Counted from the first letter of the stretch, positions 7,923 to 16,844 are shown. The stretch is 51,490 nucleotides of DNA from an uncultured Clostridia bacterium (GCA_944380855.1 CALWIW010000012.1:1-51490), one strand, 5' to 3'. The notes: generated by a model from the sequence alone, not told the origin. Translations and numbers: made by a program.

Positions 7923-8270
7923 CCAACCTGCATAACTTTCGGAAAACCTTTAAGTCCAGCACAGGTTGGGCGAGACCTTTTTGTTTTTAGAATGGTTCTC
8001 TCTCATTTGATTTTTAATTTTTATAGTATTATAAGCACATATTTTTCCTTACAAGAAATATTTCTATATTCATTCTTTATTCGGGCGAGCCATTCCAAAA
8101 AATCAGGAAAACGTTTCGCCCGACATGAAATGACGTTAATTTTCATATTAAACTCTTGCAGGTGGGAATTAAAAAATCCCTTATGCGAGCGAGCCATTCC
8201 AATAACTAAGGAAAAGGTCTCGCCCGGCGTGTGCAGAACTTTGAGATAATATGAAACCTCTGCACGCCGG
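7923..8270. repeat. Further hairpin repeat copies between argB and the GNAT gene
   Basis: Three more 47-bp units are visible. Arms are CCAACCTG (7923-7930)/CAGGTTGG (7962-7969), CCGACATG (8120-8127)/CAGGTGGG (8159-8166, imperfect) and CCGGCGTG (8224-8231)/CACGCCGG (8263-8270). The last two are preceded by a linker with GAGCCATTCCAAWAA and TCGCCCG. With 7841-7884 this fills the 448-base non-coding stretch inside the arg operon. I see no ORF or other feature there. Confidence 0.7.
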
Positions 8271-8279
8271 AAATAAAAA

Positions 8280-9131
8280 TTAAAAAAACATTGTGCCGAT
8301 ACCTTCGTCGCTGAAAAGCTCTATGAGGATTGAGTGAGGAATTCTGCCGTCCAGAATGTGGGCACGGTCTACGCCCTGACGTACAGCCTCAACACAGCAG
8401 TCGATTTTAGGAATCATTCCGCCGCTTATGATGCCCTCGTTTTTAAGACGTGGAACATTGCTGACATTTACAACGGAAATAAGTGTGTCCTCGTCGTCCT
8501 TGTCACGGAGCAAGCCTCTTACGTCGGTCATAAGGATAAGTTTCTTTGCGTTGAGCTTTGCGGCAATGGCTGAAGCGGCTATGTCTGCATTTATGTTGTA
8601 AACTTCGCCCTCTGCACCGCCTGCAACTGTGGCTATAACAGGGATATATCCGCTGTTTATAACATCGTTGATAACTGTAACGTCCACGTCTGTGATGTCG
8701 CCAACAAAACCGATGTCGCCGTTTTTGGTCTGCTTCTGAGCTTTCAAAAGATTTCCGTCAAGACCGCAAAGTCCTATGGCTTTGCCGCCGCTTAAATTAA
8801 GCTGGTTTGCAAGGCTCTTGTTTACCTTTCCGGCAAGCACCATTTGAACAATGTCGATTGTTTCCTCGTCGGTAACTCTCATGCCGTTTACAAATTTGCT
8901 TTCTTTTCCGGTCTTTTTCAGCATTGCGTTTATTTCAGGGCCTCCGCCGTGAACCAAAACCACGTTTACGCCTACAAGCTGTAAAAGCACTATATCGCTC
9001 ATAACTGCACTTTTAAGCTCTTCGTTTATCATAGCATTGCCGCCGTATTTTACAACAATAGTCTTTCCTGCATATTTCTGAATGTAAGGCATAGCCTGTA
9101 CAAGTACTTGGGCTCTGTTTGATACTTCCAC
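8280..9131 (-). CDS. argB: Acetylglutamate kinase
   Basis: A 283-residue amino-acid kinase that phosphorylates N-acetylglutamate; it is the usual target of arginine feedback in the cyclic pathway. Motifs are VVKYGGNAM near the N-terminus, LVHGGGPEIN (phosphate and acetylglutamate binding), NINADIAASAIAAKL, and LMTDVRGLL. I chose the GTG at 9131 because GGGAGG lies 7 bases before it, giving MEVSNRAQVLVQAMPYI; the longer TTG start at 9164 has no ribosome binding site. It lies 36 bases after argJ. A 450-base repeat-filled gap separates it from the next gene of the operon. Confidence 0.95.
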   Translation of the reverse strand: MEVSNRAQVLVQAMPYIQKYAGKTIVVKYGGNAMINEELKSAVMSDIVLLQLVGVNVVLVHGGGPEINAMLKKTGKESKFVNGMRVTDEETIDIVQMVLAGKVNKSLANQLNLSGGKAIGLCGLDGNLLKAQKQTKNGDIGFVGDITDVDVTVINDVINSGYIPVIATVAGGAEGEVYNINADIAASAIAAKLNAKKLILMTDVRGLLRDKDDEDTLISVVNVSNVPRLKNEGIISGGMIPKIDCCVEAVRQGVDRAHILDGRIPHSILIELFSDEGIGTMFF

Positions 9132-9167
9132 AATTTTTCCTCCCATTTTCCTCAAACTCTGCAAAAA

Positions 9168-10391
9168 TCAGGTGCGGTAATCGCCGTTGATTTTTACATA
9201 GTCATAGGTAAGGTCACAGCCGTAAGCCTGAGCCTTTCCCTCGCCGTCGCCGACGTTTACAAGTATTTCTATCTCTTTTTCAAGGAGAATTTCTTTGGCT
9301 TTCTCCTCGCTGAATTCTATTCCTGCACCGTTTCTGCAAACGGCAATTTCTCCCTTTTGGGATTTAAAGTCAACGTCAACCTTTGTAACGTCCACGTCGG
9401 CACCGCTGTAACCGACCGCACAAAGCACACGGCCCCAGTTTGCGTCTGCTCCGAACATAGCCGCTTTTAAAAGGCTTGAGCAGATAACGCTTTTTGAAAC
9501 TAAAACTGCGTCTTTCTTTGTGTTTGCTCCGGTTACTGTGCAGACGAGAAGCTTTGTTGCTCCCTCGCCGTCACCGGCAAGCTTCTTGGCAAGCTGTTTG
9601 AAAGCTTCTGTAATTCCCTCTACAAAATCTCTGTAATCCTGATTTTTTTCGGTGATTTCATGGTTTCCTGCAAGGCCGGAAGCCATAATTGCCAGTGTAT
9701 CGTTGGTTGATGTGTCGCCGTCAACGCTTACCATGTTGTAGCTGTCCTCAACAGCCTCTTTCAATGCTTCGTAAAGCATCTCGGAGGAGATAGCGGCGTC
9801 TGTTGTAACAAAGGAAAGCATTGTTCCCATGTTTATGTGAATCATGCCGCTGCCCTTGGCTATACCGCCTACTGTTACGGTTTTTCCGCCCAGAGTCATC
9901 TCCATTGCCATTTCCTTTTTAACCGTGTCGGTTGTCATAATGGCTTCGGCGGCGTCTGTGCCGCCCTCTTTTGAAAGATTTCCTTTCATCATGGCAACGC
10001 CTTTTTCTATAGGCTCAATGGGGAGAACCTGTCCGATAACTCCCGTTGAAGCCACAATAACGTCATTGCTGTCAACGCCCAAAGCTTCGGCGGCAAGACT
10101 GCACATTTTCTCGGCTTTTTCAATGCCGTCAGCATTGCAGGTGTTGGCGTTTCCGCTGTTTACAATAACCGCCTGAGCATAACCGTCGGCAAGGTGGTTT
10201 TGGGTCACAAGTATCGCCGAGGATTTAACAAGATTCTTTGTGTAAACTGCGGCGGCTGTACATTTTTTCTCGCAGTAAATAAGGGCAACGTCCCTTTTTG
10301 TTTTGTTGGAGGGCTTAACGGAAGCACACACTCCGGCGGCGGTAAAGCCTTTAGGAGCGGTTACTGAACCCTCGATAAATCTATAGCTCAT
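9168..10391 (-). CDS. argJ: Bifunctional glutamate N-acetyltransferase ArgJ
   Basis: A 407-residue Ntn-fold enzyme that recycles the acetyl group from N-acetylornithine to glutamate and, in bifunctional forms, also makes acetylglutamate from acetyl-CoA. Precursor self-cleavage is expected at the AIMTTDT signature, with Thr153 as nucleophile. Upstream VIVASTGVIGQ (111-121) and downstream GGIAKGSGMIHINMGTML are typical, as is the C-terminal CDLTYDYVKIN. Its presence defines the cyclic route and makes ArgA and ArgE unnecessary. It starts 12 bases after argC. Confidence 0.96.
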   Translation of the reverse strand: MSYRFIEGSVTAPKGFTAAGVCASVKPSNKTKRDVALIYCEKKCTAAAVYTKNLVKSSAILVTQNHLADGYAQAVIVNSGNANTCNADGIEKAEKMCSLAAEALGVDSNDVIVASTGVIGQVLPIEPIEKGVAMMKGNLSKEGGTDAAEAIMTTDTVKKEMAMEMTLGGKTVTVGGIAKGSGMIHINMGTMLSFVTTDAAISSEMLYEALKEAVEDSYNMVSVDGDTSTNDTLAIMASGLAGNHEITEKNQDYRDFVEGITEAFKQLAKKLAGDGEGATKLLVCTVTGANTKKDAVLVSKSVICSSLLKAAMFGADANWGRVLCAVGYSGADVDVTKVDVDFKSQKGEIAVCRNGAGIEFSEEKAKEILLEKEIEILVNVGDGEGKAQAYGCDLTYDYVKINGDYRT

Positions 10392-10403
10392 TTTGTCACC
10401 TCA

Positions 10404-11438
10404 TTAAAATGCAGGAGGAACGATTTTAAGTCCCTCTGTTTCCTCAAGACCGCAGACAATGTTCATGTTCTGGATTGCCTGACCTGCCGCACCCTTGATC
10501 ATGTTGTCAATGGCGGAAACCGCAACAAATGTACCTGTTCTGAAATCAGTGTGTATTGATATATCGCAGAAGTTTGAATACTTTACATCGTGAATATCCG
10601 CAACATCTCCCTTTGGAAGAAGCCTGATAAAGTATTCACCCTTGTAAAATTCTTCGTAAGCCTTTCTAAGCTGTTCCTCGGTAACGCCATCTTTAAGTCT
10701 TGCATAACAGGTGGCAAGAATACCGCGGTTTACCGGAAGAAGGTGGGGAACGAAAGTGATTTTTACGTCCTCGCCGGAAAGCTTTGAAAGTGTCTGTTCA
10801 ATCTCCGGAGTGTGGCGGTGGCTTGCAACCTTGTAGGGGTGGAAGCCCTCGTTAAGCTCCGGATAGTGATTGTCCTGGGAAAGTCCTCTGCCTGCACCGG
10901 TTACGCCACTTTTGCAGTCACAGATAATTCCCTTTGTTTCGATAAGTCCGTTGGCGATTGCAGGAGCCAAAGCCAAGGGTGAGCAGGTTGTATAACAGCC
11001 GGGGTTTGCGATAACCTTTCTGCCCTTAATCTTATCACGGAAGAATTCGGGCAAACCGTAAACAGCCTCTTTGTGAAGCTCTTTGTTTATGTATTCGCCG
11101 CCGTACCACTGCTTGTATTCCTCTTCGCTTTCAAGGCGGAAATCCGCACCCAAGTCGATGAAGATTTTACCCTGATTATAGCACTTTTCAGCCAGCTCCT
11201 GGGAAAGTCCGTGGGGAAGTGCGGCAAAGATAACCTGACTTTTTTCAACAACTGCGTCGGCGTTTTCGCAGACCATGTCGTTTAAAAATCTGTAGCTGTG
11301 ATACACGTCGCTGATTTTCTTTCCCTCAAAGGAAACCGAGCTTATAGCCGCAATCTCCGCATGGGGATGATTCATAAGAAGTCTTACAAGCTCTGCACCT
11401 GCATAGCCTGTTGCTCCGATTATTCCAACCTTTATCAT
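10404..11438 (-). CDS. argC: N-acetyl-gamma-glutamyl-phosphate reductase
   Basis: A 344-residue NADPH-dependent reductase that converts acetylglutamyl phosphate to the semialdehyde. The nucleotide-binding loop GATGYAG is at 8-14, the catalytic Cys148 is in ANPGCYTT, and the conserved SGVTGAGRG and ASHRHTPEIEQ segments are present. Length is normal. Its start overlaps the end of argH by 4 bases (ATGA), showing translational coupling. Confidence 0.96.
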   Translation of the reverse strand: MIKVGIIGATGYAGAELVRLLMNHPHAEIAAISSVSFEGKKISDVYHSYRFLNDMVCENADAVVEKSQVIFAALPHGLSQELAEKCYNQGKIFIDLGADFRLESEEEYKQWYGGEYINKELHKEAVYGLPEFFRDKIKGRKVIANPGCYTTCSPLALAPAIANGLIETKGIICDCKSGVTGAGRGLSQDNHYPELNEGFHPYKVASHRHTPEIEQTLSKLSGEDVKITFVPHLLPVNRGILATCYARLKDGVTEEQLRKAYEEFYKGEYFIRLLPKGDVADIHDVKYSNFCDISIHTDFRTGTFVAVSAIDNMIKGAAGQAIQNMNIVCGLEETEGLKIVPPAF

Positions 11439-12805
11439 TTTACTTTTTCTCCTAACAATTCAGCCTGATATTTTACGTTTTCCCTTGCAGGACCGCCGAA
11501 AGCCTTTCTGTCGTCTGTGCATCTTTCAAGGGAAATAGCGTTGTAAACTTCGTCATTGAACAGGTCGCAAACCTTTTTGTATTCCTCCATAGGGAGATTT
11601 TCAAGGTCTGTGCCAAGCTCAATACATCTTGCAACAAGCTCGCCTGTTGCTTTGTATGCGTCACGGAAAGGCAAGCCGTTTTTAACAAGCCAGTCCGCAC
11701 AGTCTGTAGCGTTAATAAATCCGCCGGCGGCGGCCTTTCTCATGTTTTCAGGAATTACCCTCATTGTGTCAAGCATTGGAGTGAATGCGGTAAGGCACAT
11801 CTTAACTGTGTCAACTGCGTCAAATATAGCCTCTTTGTCCTCCTGCATATCCTTGTTATATGCCAAAGCTATGCCCTTCATAACTGTGAGAAGGGTCATT
11901 GTATCGCCGAAAACTCTGCCGCTCTTGCCTCTAACCAGCTCTGCAATGTCCGGATTTTTCTTTTGAGGCATTATAGATGAACCTGTGGAGAAAGCGTCGT
12001 CCAGCTCCACAAACTTAAATTCCCAGCTGCACCACATGATTATCTCTTCGCTGAAACGTGAAAGATGAACCATGATTATTGAAAGGTCGGCGGCAAGCTC
12101 CATGCAGAAATCTCTGTCGGAAACTCCGTCCAGTGAGTTGTTGGTAATTCTTTCAAAGCCCAAAAGCTCTCTTGTTATATTTCTGTCTATGGGATAGGTT
12201 GTTCCCGCAAGGGCACAGCTTCCCAAAGGCATTTCGTTCATTCTGTTATAGCAGTCCTCAAGTCTGGAAAGGTCACGGAGAAGCATTTCACCGTAAGCCA
12301 AAAGATGATGACCGAAAGTTATAGGCTGTGCTCTCTGAAGATGAGTATAGCCGGGCATGACTGTTCCGCTGTATTTTTCGGCTTTGTCTGCAATAACTCT
12401 GATAAGACCTTTTACAAGCTCTTCAATTTCCTTTACCTCTTTTTTAAGATAAAGCTTTATATCAACTGCAACCTGGTCGTTTCTGCTTCTTGCTGTGTGA
12501 AGTCTTTTGCCGTTGGCACCAAGTCTTTTGGTAAGCTCGCCCTCTATAAATGTATGTATATCCTCGGCTTCCATATCTATTTTAAGGTCGCCTTTTTCTA
12601 TGTCCTCTAAAATTCCTTTAAGGCCTTTTTGGATATCCTTGCTTTCTTCCATTGTGATAATTCCGCACTGTCCAAGCATTTCAGCGTGAGCAATGCTGCC
12701 CTCAATATCCTCTCGGTACATTCTGCTGTCAAAAGATATGGAGCTGTTAAAATCGTTAGTTGTTTTGGATATTTCTTTTTTAAATCTTCCTGTCCAAAGC
12801 TTCAT
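11435..12805 (-). CDS. argH: Argininosuccinate lyase
   Basis: A 456-residue fumarase/aspartase-superfamily enzyme that splits argininosuccinate into arginine and fumarate. Three conserved regions are visible: HTARSRNDQV (103-112), GYTHLQRAQP (152-161) and the signature GSSIMPQKKNP (275-285) with the mobile catalytic-serine loop. Length is standard. It is the second gene of the operon, 74 bases after argG, with a GC-rich hairpin in between, and overlaps argC by 4 bases. Confidence 0.97.
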   Translation of the reverse strand: MKLWTGRFKKEISKTTNDFNSSISFDSRMYREDIEGSIAHAEMLGQCGIITMEESKDIQKGLKGILEDIEKGDLKIDMEAEDIHTFIEGELTKRLGANGKRLHTARSRNDQVAVDIKLYLKKEVKEIEELVKGLIRVIADKAEKYSGTVMPGYTHLQRAQPITFGHHLLAYGEMLLRDLSRLEDCYNRMNEMPLGSCALAGTTYPIDRNITRELLGFERITNNSLDGVSDRDFCMELAADLSIIMVHLSRFSEEIIMWCSWEFKFVELDDAFSTGSSIMPQKKNPDIAELVRGKSGRVFGDTMTLLTVMKGIALAYNKDMQEDKEAIFDAVDTVKMCLTAFTPMLDTMRVIPENMRKAAAGGFINATDCADWLVKNGLPFRDAYKATGELVARCIELGTDLENLPMEEYKKVCDLFNDEVYNAISLERCTDDRKAFGGPARENVKYQAELLGEKVK

Positions 12806-12832
12806 AATAAATTACCCCGATAATCAATTTAT

Positions 12833-12852
12833 GGGGCAGGTGACCCTGCCCC
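12833..12852 (-). other. GC-rich hairpin between argG and argH
   Basis: An 8-bp stem GGGGCAGG/CCTGCCCC with a 4-base loop in the 74-base argG-argH gap. On the transcribed strand it is followed by ATAAATTG, not a U-run. It is more likely an mRNA-stabilising, processing or pausing element than a full terminator. It may set the argG:argH ratio. Confidence 0.5.
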
Positions 12853-12879
12853 TTGTTTTATAGTGTTTTAAATTGTTAA

Positions 12880-14100
12880 TTATTTAATAAGACCCTTTTG
12901 AGCTCTTACCTTGATTGGAAGTCCGAACAGGTTGATGAAGCCCTTGCTGTCGTTCTGGTCGTAAACTTCGTCCTCGTCAAAGGTTGCGATTTCCTCATCA
13001 TAGAGTGAATACGGGCTTGTAACGCCTGCGTCAATGATGTTGCCTTTGTAGAGTTTGAGCTTAACTTCACCTGTTACATACTGCTGTGTTGAATCAACAA
13101 AAGCGGAGAGCGCCTCACGGAGAGGTGTGTACCACTGACCGTAGTAAACAAGCTCTGCAAAACGGTTTGCAACAAGCTCTTTGTAGTGCTGTGTATCTCT
13201 GTCAAGGCAGATTTCCTCAAGCTTGCTGTGTGCAGCGTAAAGGATTGTGCCGCCGGGAGTTTCGTAAACGCCCCTTGCCTTCATACCAACAAGACGGTTT
13301 TCAACAATATCTGTGATACCGATTCCGTTTTCGCCGCCAAGCTTGTTGAGCTTCTCAACGATTTCTACAGCACCAAGCTTTTCGCCGTCAATAGCGTAAG
13401 GAATACCCTTTTCAAAGCTGATTGTAACATAGGTTGGCTTGTCAGGAGCCTGCTCCGGGGAAACGCCCATCTCAAGGAAGCCCGGCTCGTTGTACTTAGG
13501 CTCGTTTGCCGGATCCTCAAGGTCGAGACCCTCGTGGCTCAAGTGCCAAAGGTTCTTATCCTTGCTGTAGTTTGTCTCTCTGTTTATCTTAAGAGGAATT
13601 TTCTTAGCCTCTGCATATGCGATTTCTTCTTCTCTTGACTTAAATTCCCAAGTTCTCCAAGGAGCAATGATTGTCATACCAGGTGCATAAGCCTTGATTG
13701 CAAGCTCGAAACGAACCTGGTCATTTCCCTTACCTGTACAGCCGTGGCAGATAGCGTCCGCACCCTCAGCCTTAGCGATTTCAACAATTCTCTTTGCGAT
13801 GATAGGACGTGCAAAGGATGTACCAAGGAGATATTTGCCCTCGTAAACTGCACCTGCTTTAAGTGTAGGCCAGATATAATCCTCTACGAATTCCTTGTTC
13901 AAATCCTCAACATAGAGTTTTGAAGCACCTGTAGCGATAGCCTTTTCCTCAAGACCCTCAAGCTCTGTACCCTGACCAACATTACCGGAAACTGCGATAA
14001 CCTCACAGTTGTCGTAATGTTCCTTGAGCCAAGGAATGATGATTGAAGTATCAAGACCGCCTGAATAAGCAAGAACAACTTTTTTAATTTTCTTTTCCAT
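12880..14100 (-). CDS. argG: Argininosuccinate synthase
   Basis: A 406-residue ATP-dependent ligase that joins citrulline and aspartate. The PP-loop AYSGGLDTS is at residues 10-18, and [13 protein letters not shown] and CHGCTGK mark the citrulline/aspartate site. The C-terminal oligomerisation region is complete. The ATG has GGAGGG about 6 bases upstream. It is the first gene of the arg operon, about 60 bases downstream of a clear promoter and ARG-box-like site, so arginine repression probably acts here. Confidence 0.97.
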   Translation of the reverse strand: MEKKIKKVVLAYSGGLDTSIIIPWLKEHYDNCEVIAVSGNVGQGTELEGLEEKAIATGASKLYVEDLNKEFVEDYIWPTLKAGAVYEGKYLLGTSFARPIIAKRIVEIAKAEGADAICHGCTGKGNDQVRFELAIKAYAPGMTIIAPWRTWEFKSREEEIAYAEAKKIPLKINRETNYSKDKNLWHLSHEGLDLEDPANEPKYNEPGFLEMGVSPEQAPDKPTYVTISFEKGIPYAIDGEKLGAVEIVEKLNKLGGENGIGITDIVENRLVGMKARGVYETPGGTILYAAHSKLEEICLDRDTQHYKELVANRFAELVYYGQWYTPLREALSAFVDSTQQYVTGEVKLKLYKGNIIDAGVTSPYSLYDEEIATFDEDEVYDQNDSKGFINLFGLPIKVRAQKGLIK

Positions 14101-14168
14101 TGAAAATCCCTCCGTAAATTATGAAAAGACAATTTTCGTTTTGTCTGTGTTTTCCTGTCATGGCTATT

Positions 14169-14196
14169 ATTATACACCTTTTATGCAAAAAATCAA
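14169..14196 (-). promoter_or_regulatory. Promoter of the arg operon
   Basis: On the minus strand, -35 TTGATT (14191-14196) and -10 TATAAT (14169-14174) are 16 bases apart, leaving a leader of about 60 bases before argG. Confidence 0.7.
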
Positions 14197-14204
14197 GAGT
14201 TTTT

Positions 14205-14218
14205 TGCATAAATATTCA
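14205..14218. promoter_or_regulatory. ARG-box-like operator
   Basis: TGCATAAATATTCA differs by one base from the symmetric TGAATAAATATTCA form of the ArgR/AhrC box. It lies just upstream of the -35. A weaker TGCATAAAA-type half overlaps the -35/-10 spacer. ArgR-type repression by arginine is therefore likely; argR itself is not in the window. Confidence 0.55.
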
Positions 14219-14508
14219 GAATAGCTGTATTTTGTATAATTTGATATATTATACTGAACTTTTTTTATTTTTATATTAAAAACAACGGAAAAACCTTTTG
14301 TTTTGTAAATGTTTCACCTGGTGGCTGCCGGTTTTTACACCTGAAAGATTTATTTTTATATGCAGTATCTGCGGTTTTTTATACATATTCAGTGCATATT
14401 TTTCTCTGTGTTTTTAAAAAAATTAAATTTGTGGTACAATATCAGCATAGAATAAAAGGTAAAAATCAAACCTTTTTACCGAAAAATAATTTTTTGGAGG
14501 AATTAAAT

Positions 14509-15018
14509 ATGTCTGACTTTAAAAGAATAACAGCAGAAGAGCTTGCCGAAAATCCTTTTAAGCTTATCGGCAAAGACTGGATGCTTATTACCGCAGGGGA
14601 TAAGGAGAATTTCAACACAATGACCGCAAGCTGGGGCGGAGTTGGCATAATGTGGGGTAAGCCTGTGGCTACAGCCTACATTCGTCCTCAGAGATACACT
14701 TTTGAATTTATTGAAAAAGGCGATTACTATACCCAGAGCTTTTTTGACGAGGAGTACAGGGACGCATTGAAGTTCTGCGGCTCAAAATCCGGCAGAGATT
14801 ACGACAAGGTAAAGGAAACAGGCCTTACACCTGTTATTGACGATGAAACAGGTGCCGTATATTTCAAAGAAGCAAAGGTTGTTTTCATCTGTAAAAAGAT
14901 GTACGCCCAGTTTTTAAAGGAGGAGAGTGCCTTGACAGAAGAAGTTACAAAGTGGTACAAAGGTGACTATCATAAAATGTATATGAGCGAGATTGTTTCT
15001 GTTTTGGTAAAAGAGTGA
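14509..15018 (+). CDS. Flavin reductase-like (flavoredoxin-type) protein
   Basis: A 169-residue protein with the FMN-binding split-barrel fold of flavin reductase/flavoredoxin proteins. Features are MLITAGDKENFNTMTASWG near the N-terminus, the flavin-contact segment KPVATAYIRPQRYTFEFI, and the FCGSKSGRDYDK motif. It probably carries FMN and transfers electrons; the partner is unknown. The start is ATG 14509, nine bases after GGAGG; the frame is open further upstream without a ribosome binding site. A -10-like TACAAT lies near 14434. The rest of the 408-base gap to argG holds the arg promoter and AT-rich sequence. Confidence 0.85.
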   Translation: MSDFKRITAEELAENPFKLIGKDWMLITAGDKENFNTMTASWGGVGIMWGKPVATAYIRPQRYTFEFIEKGDYYTQSFFDEEYRDALKFCGSKSGRDYDKVKETGLTPVIDDETGAVYFKEAKVVFICKKMYAQFLKEESALTEEVTKWYKGDYHKMYMSEIVSVLVKE

Positions 15019-15035
15019 TTAAGTCACATAGTCTG

Positions 15036-15064
15036 TTGACACATCTCCTTGTATAAAATATAAT
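15036..15064 (+). promoter_or_regulatory. Promoter of the thioredoxin-ccdA pair
   Basis: Consensus -35 TTGACA (15036-15041) and -10 TATAAT (15059-15064) with 17-base spacing, 44 bases before the thioredoxin start codon. Confidence 0.8.
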
Positions 15065-15107
15065 AGCCTTGACTAACTTAATTAAATCAACTAAAGGAGA
15101 TGAACCA

Positions 15108-15653
15108 ATGAGCAACAATCCTGTTCAGGCAAACACAAAAAAATCAAAAAGAATAATTCAGATTGCCGCACCACTTTTGATAATAATTATAGCGGCTGTT
15201 ATATTCTTTGTAAAAAACAGCGAATCGGCACAAACAATAGAACAAAGCCCCACTCTTACTATAACGGAACTCAACATTGAGGAGATGACCTCTCAGGGAA
15301 AGCCTGTAATTATAGACTTCGGTGCGGACTATTGCCAGCCATGCAAGATGATGGCTCCGGAACTTGAAAAGGTTCATAAGGCTATGGACGGAAAAGCCTT
15401 TGTCCATTATGTTGACACAATGGAAAATCCCGAAATCGCCGGACAGTTTCCTATACAGGTAGTTCCCACTCAGGTTCTCTACGATAAGGACGGCAAGCCT
15501 TTTGTGCCAAGCGACAAGCTTGCCTCACAGATACAGTTTACAATGTACTCCCACAAGGAAACAGGTGAACACGCACTCACCACCCATCAGGGATATCTGT
15601 CAGCAGAGCAGCTTTATATGATACTTGAGGAAATGGGGGTAGAAACTCCATGA
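15108..15653 (+). CDS. Membrane-anchored thioredoxin-like protein
   Basis: A 181-residue protein with a Lys-rich N-terminus and one membrane segment at about residues 17-36, followed by an extracytoplasmic thioredoxin domain. The active site is Cys76-Gln-Pro-Cys79 in FGADYCQPCKMMAPELEKV, and the cis-Pro is in VVPTQVLY. The ATG lies 5 bases after AAGGAGATG-type Shine-Dalgarno sequence; the earlier in-frame ATG at 15069 has none. The last 4 bases overlap the CcdA gene. Together they form a thiol-disulfide pathway that moves reducing power from cytoplasmic thioredoxin to outside proteins; the final substrate is not shown. Confidence 0.9.
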   Translation: MSNNPVQANTKKSKRIIQIAAPLLIIIIAAVIFFVKNSESAQTIEQSPTLTITELNIEEMTSQGKPVIIDFGADYCQPCKMMAPELEKVHKAMDGKAFVHYVDTMENPEIAGQFPIQVVPTQVLYDKDGKPFVPSDKLASQIQFTMYSHKETGEHALTTHQGYLSAEQLYMILEEMGVETP

Positions 15654-16342
15654 TAGACCAGTGGCTTGACTCCCTTTCAAGGCTAATAACAGAAAGCTTC
15701 TGGCTTGCACCTTTGATTGCGGTATTGGCGGGTATTCTTACCTCTTTTACGCCCTGTTCTCTTTCCACCATACCTTTGGTTATGGGATATGTGGGAGGAA
15801 CAAAACAGCGTGACACAAAGCGTTCATTTTTACTTTCAGTGACCTTTGCTTTGGGAATGGCTGTGACCTATACGGCTTTAGGTGTTATCGCTTCAACCTT
15901 AGGGGGAATGATAGGTGCGGCTTCAGGCTGGTGGTACATTGTTTTGGGTGTTCTTATGGCTCTGCTTGCATTGCAAACCTACGGGATTTTCAACTTTATT
16001 CCATCTACTTACTTGGTTTCCAAAAATAAAAAACGAGGTTTTGTTGGGGCGTTTTTGGCAGGAATACTGGGCGGAGTTTTCTCCTCACCCTGTTCAACCC
16101 CTGTTTTAGTGGCACTCTTGGCGATAGTTGCCGGAAGCGGCAGTATCTTATGGGGAACCCTTTTGCTTCTTTTGTACTCCATAGGTCACGGAACTTTAAC
16201 GGTCATTGCCGGAACATCGGTGGGTTTTGTGCAGAAGCTTTCCGCCAGTGAAAAATACGGCAGAGTAAGCAAAGTATTAAATATTGTTTTGGGAACACTG
16301 CTTCTTTTAATAGCTTTTTATATGTTTTATTTAGGATTTTGA
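15650..16342 (+). CDS. ccdA: CcdA/DsbD-type transmembrane electron carrier
   Basis: A 230-residue integral membrane protein of about six helices. The two redox cysteines lie in equivalent positions of the internal repeat: Cys36 in SFTPCSLSTIP and Cys148 in FSSPCSTPVLV. It takes electrons from cytoplasmic thioredoxin and passes them to the anchored thioredoxin encoded just upstream (ATGA overlap, so co-translated). No cytochrome c genes are near, so general extracytoplasmic disulfide reduction is more likely than cytochrome maturation. Confidence 0.92.
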   Translation: MIDQWLDSLSRLITESFWLAPLIAVLAGILTSFTPCSLSTIPLVMGYVGGTKQRDTKRSFLLSVTFALGMAVTYTALGVIASTLGGMIGAASGWWYIVLGVLMALLALQTYGIFNFIPSTYLVSKNKKRGFVGAFLAGILGGVFSSPCSTPVLVALLAIVAGSGSILWGTLLLLLYSIGHGTLTVIAGTSVGFVQKLSASEKYGRVSKVLNIVLGTLLLLIAFYMFYLGF

Positions 16343-16350
16343 TTTCTTAT

Positions 16351-16380
16351 AACCGCCGCCGAAAACGGCGGTTAATTTTT
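16351..16380 (+). terminator. Terminator after ccdA
   Basis: Stem AACCGCCG (16351-16358) with CGGCGGTT (16366-16373), followed by AATTTTTT. Confidence 0.85.
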
Positions 16381-16450
16381 TACTTTAAAATATAACAAAT
16401 AAATTTACAAATAGATTTTTTGTGGTATAATTAATTTATTATAGTTGTAT

Positions 16451-16527
16451 GGGCCCGTAGCTCAGTTTGGGAGAGCGTACGGTTCGCATCCGTAAGGCCG
16501 AGGGTTCGATCCCCTTCGGGTCCACCA
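16451..16527 (+). tRNA. tRNA-Ala (anticodon CGC)
   Basis: A full cloverleaf of 77 bases including encoded CCA. The acceptor stem GGGCCCG/CGGGTCC carries the G3-U70 pair that defines alanine tRNAs. The anticodon loop TTCGCAT gives CGC, reading GCG codons. T-loop TTCGATC is normal. A terminator follows directly. Confidence 0.95.
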
Positions 16528-16531
16528 TTTT

Positions 16532-16584
16532 AAAAGTCGTTGATATCTTAGAGTGTTTGTTTTGATATCTACGACTTTTTTTGT
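16532..16584 (+). terminator. Terminator after tRNA-Ala
   Basis: AAAAGTCGT-t-GATATC (16532-16547) pairs with GATATC-t-ACGACTTTT (16564-16579), then more T residues. Confidence 0.85.
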
Positions 16585-16844
16585 TTTTTATTGCATTTTT
16601 TGCAGCGTTTTATGGGGATTATGACAAACGAGTATAGCAATATAATAAAAAAACAAAATTTTACCTCACAATTTTGTAAGGTTGTACATTTTTGGGTGTT
16701 TTTTATGTTATAATTAAAAAGGATTATTAATGCACCGGTATAAATATGCGGATATGATGTATTTTCATCATAAGTAATCCGAACAGATTAATCTTTACGA
16801 TTGTTTAACTGTTCAAATTATTGTAAAAAAGGGAGGAACAAAAC
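16585..16844 (+). promoter_or_regulatory. Leader and promoter region of the large surface protein
   Basis: AT-rich, no ORF. A TATAAT -10 sits at 16709-16714, but the -35 is poor (TTGTAC at 16682, 21 bases away). The transcript would carry a leader of about 130 bases; I found no clear riboswitch in it. GGGAGG precedes the start codon. Confidence 0.35.

Noticed and set aside
7170-8249. Plus-strand open frame of 359 codons
   Set aside because: It runs antisense to argD and the GNAT gene and through the repeats, lacks a ribosome binding site and family-like motifs. It is a shadow.
8280-9164. Longer argB from TTG 9164
   Set aside because: No ribosome binding site; the added residues are not family-like, and GGGAGG supports the GTG at 9131.
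13186-13638. Plus-strand frame opposite argG
   Set aside because: Entirely antisense to a well-conserved gene, without start signal.
15042-15102. 9-bp inverted repeat CATCTCCTT/AAGGAGATG before the thioredoxin gene, as an RBS-sequestering hairpin
   Set aside because: The left arm lies in the -35/-10 spacer and is not transcribed, so the hairpin cannot form in the mRNA.
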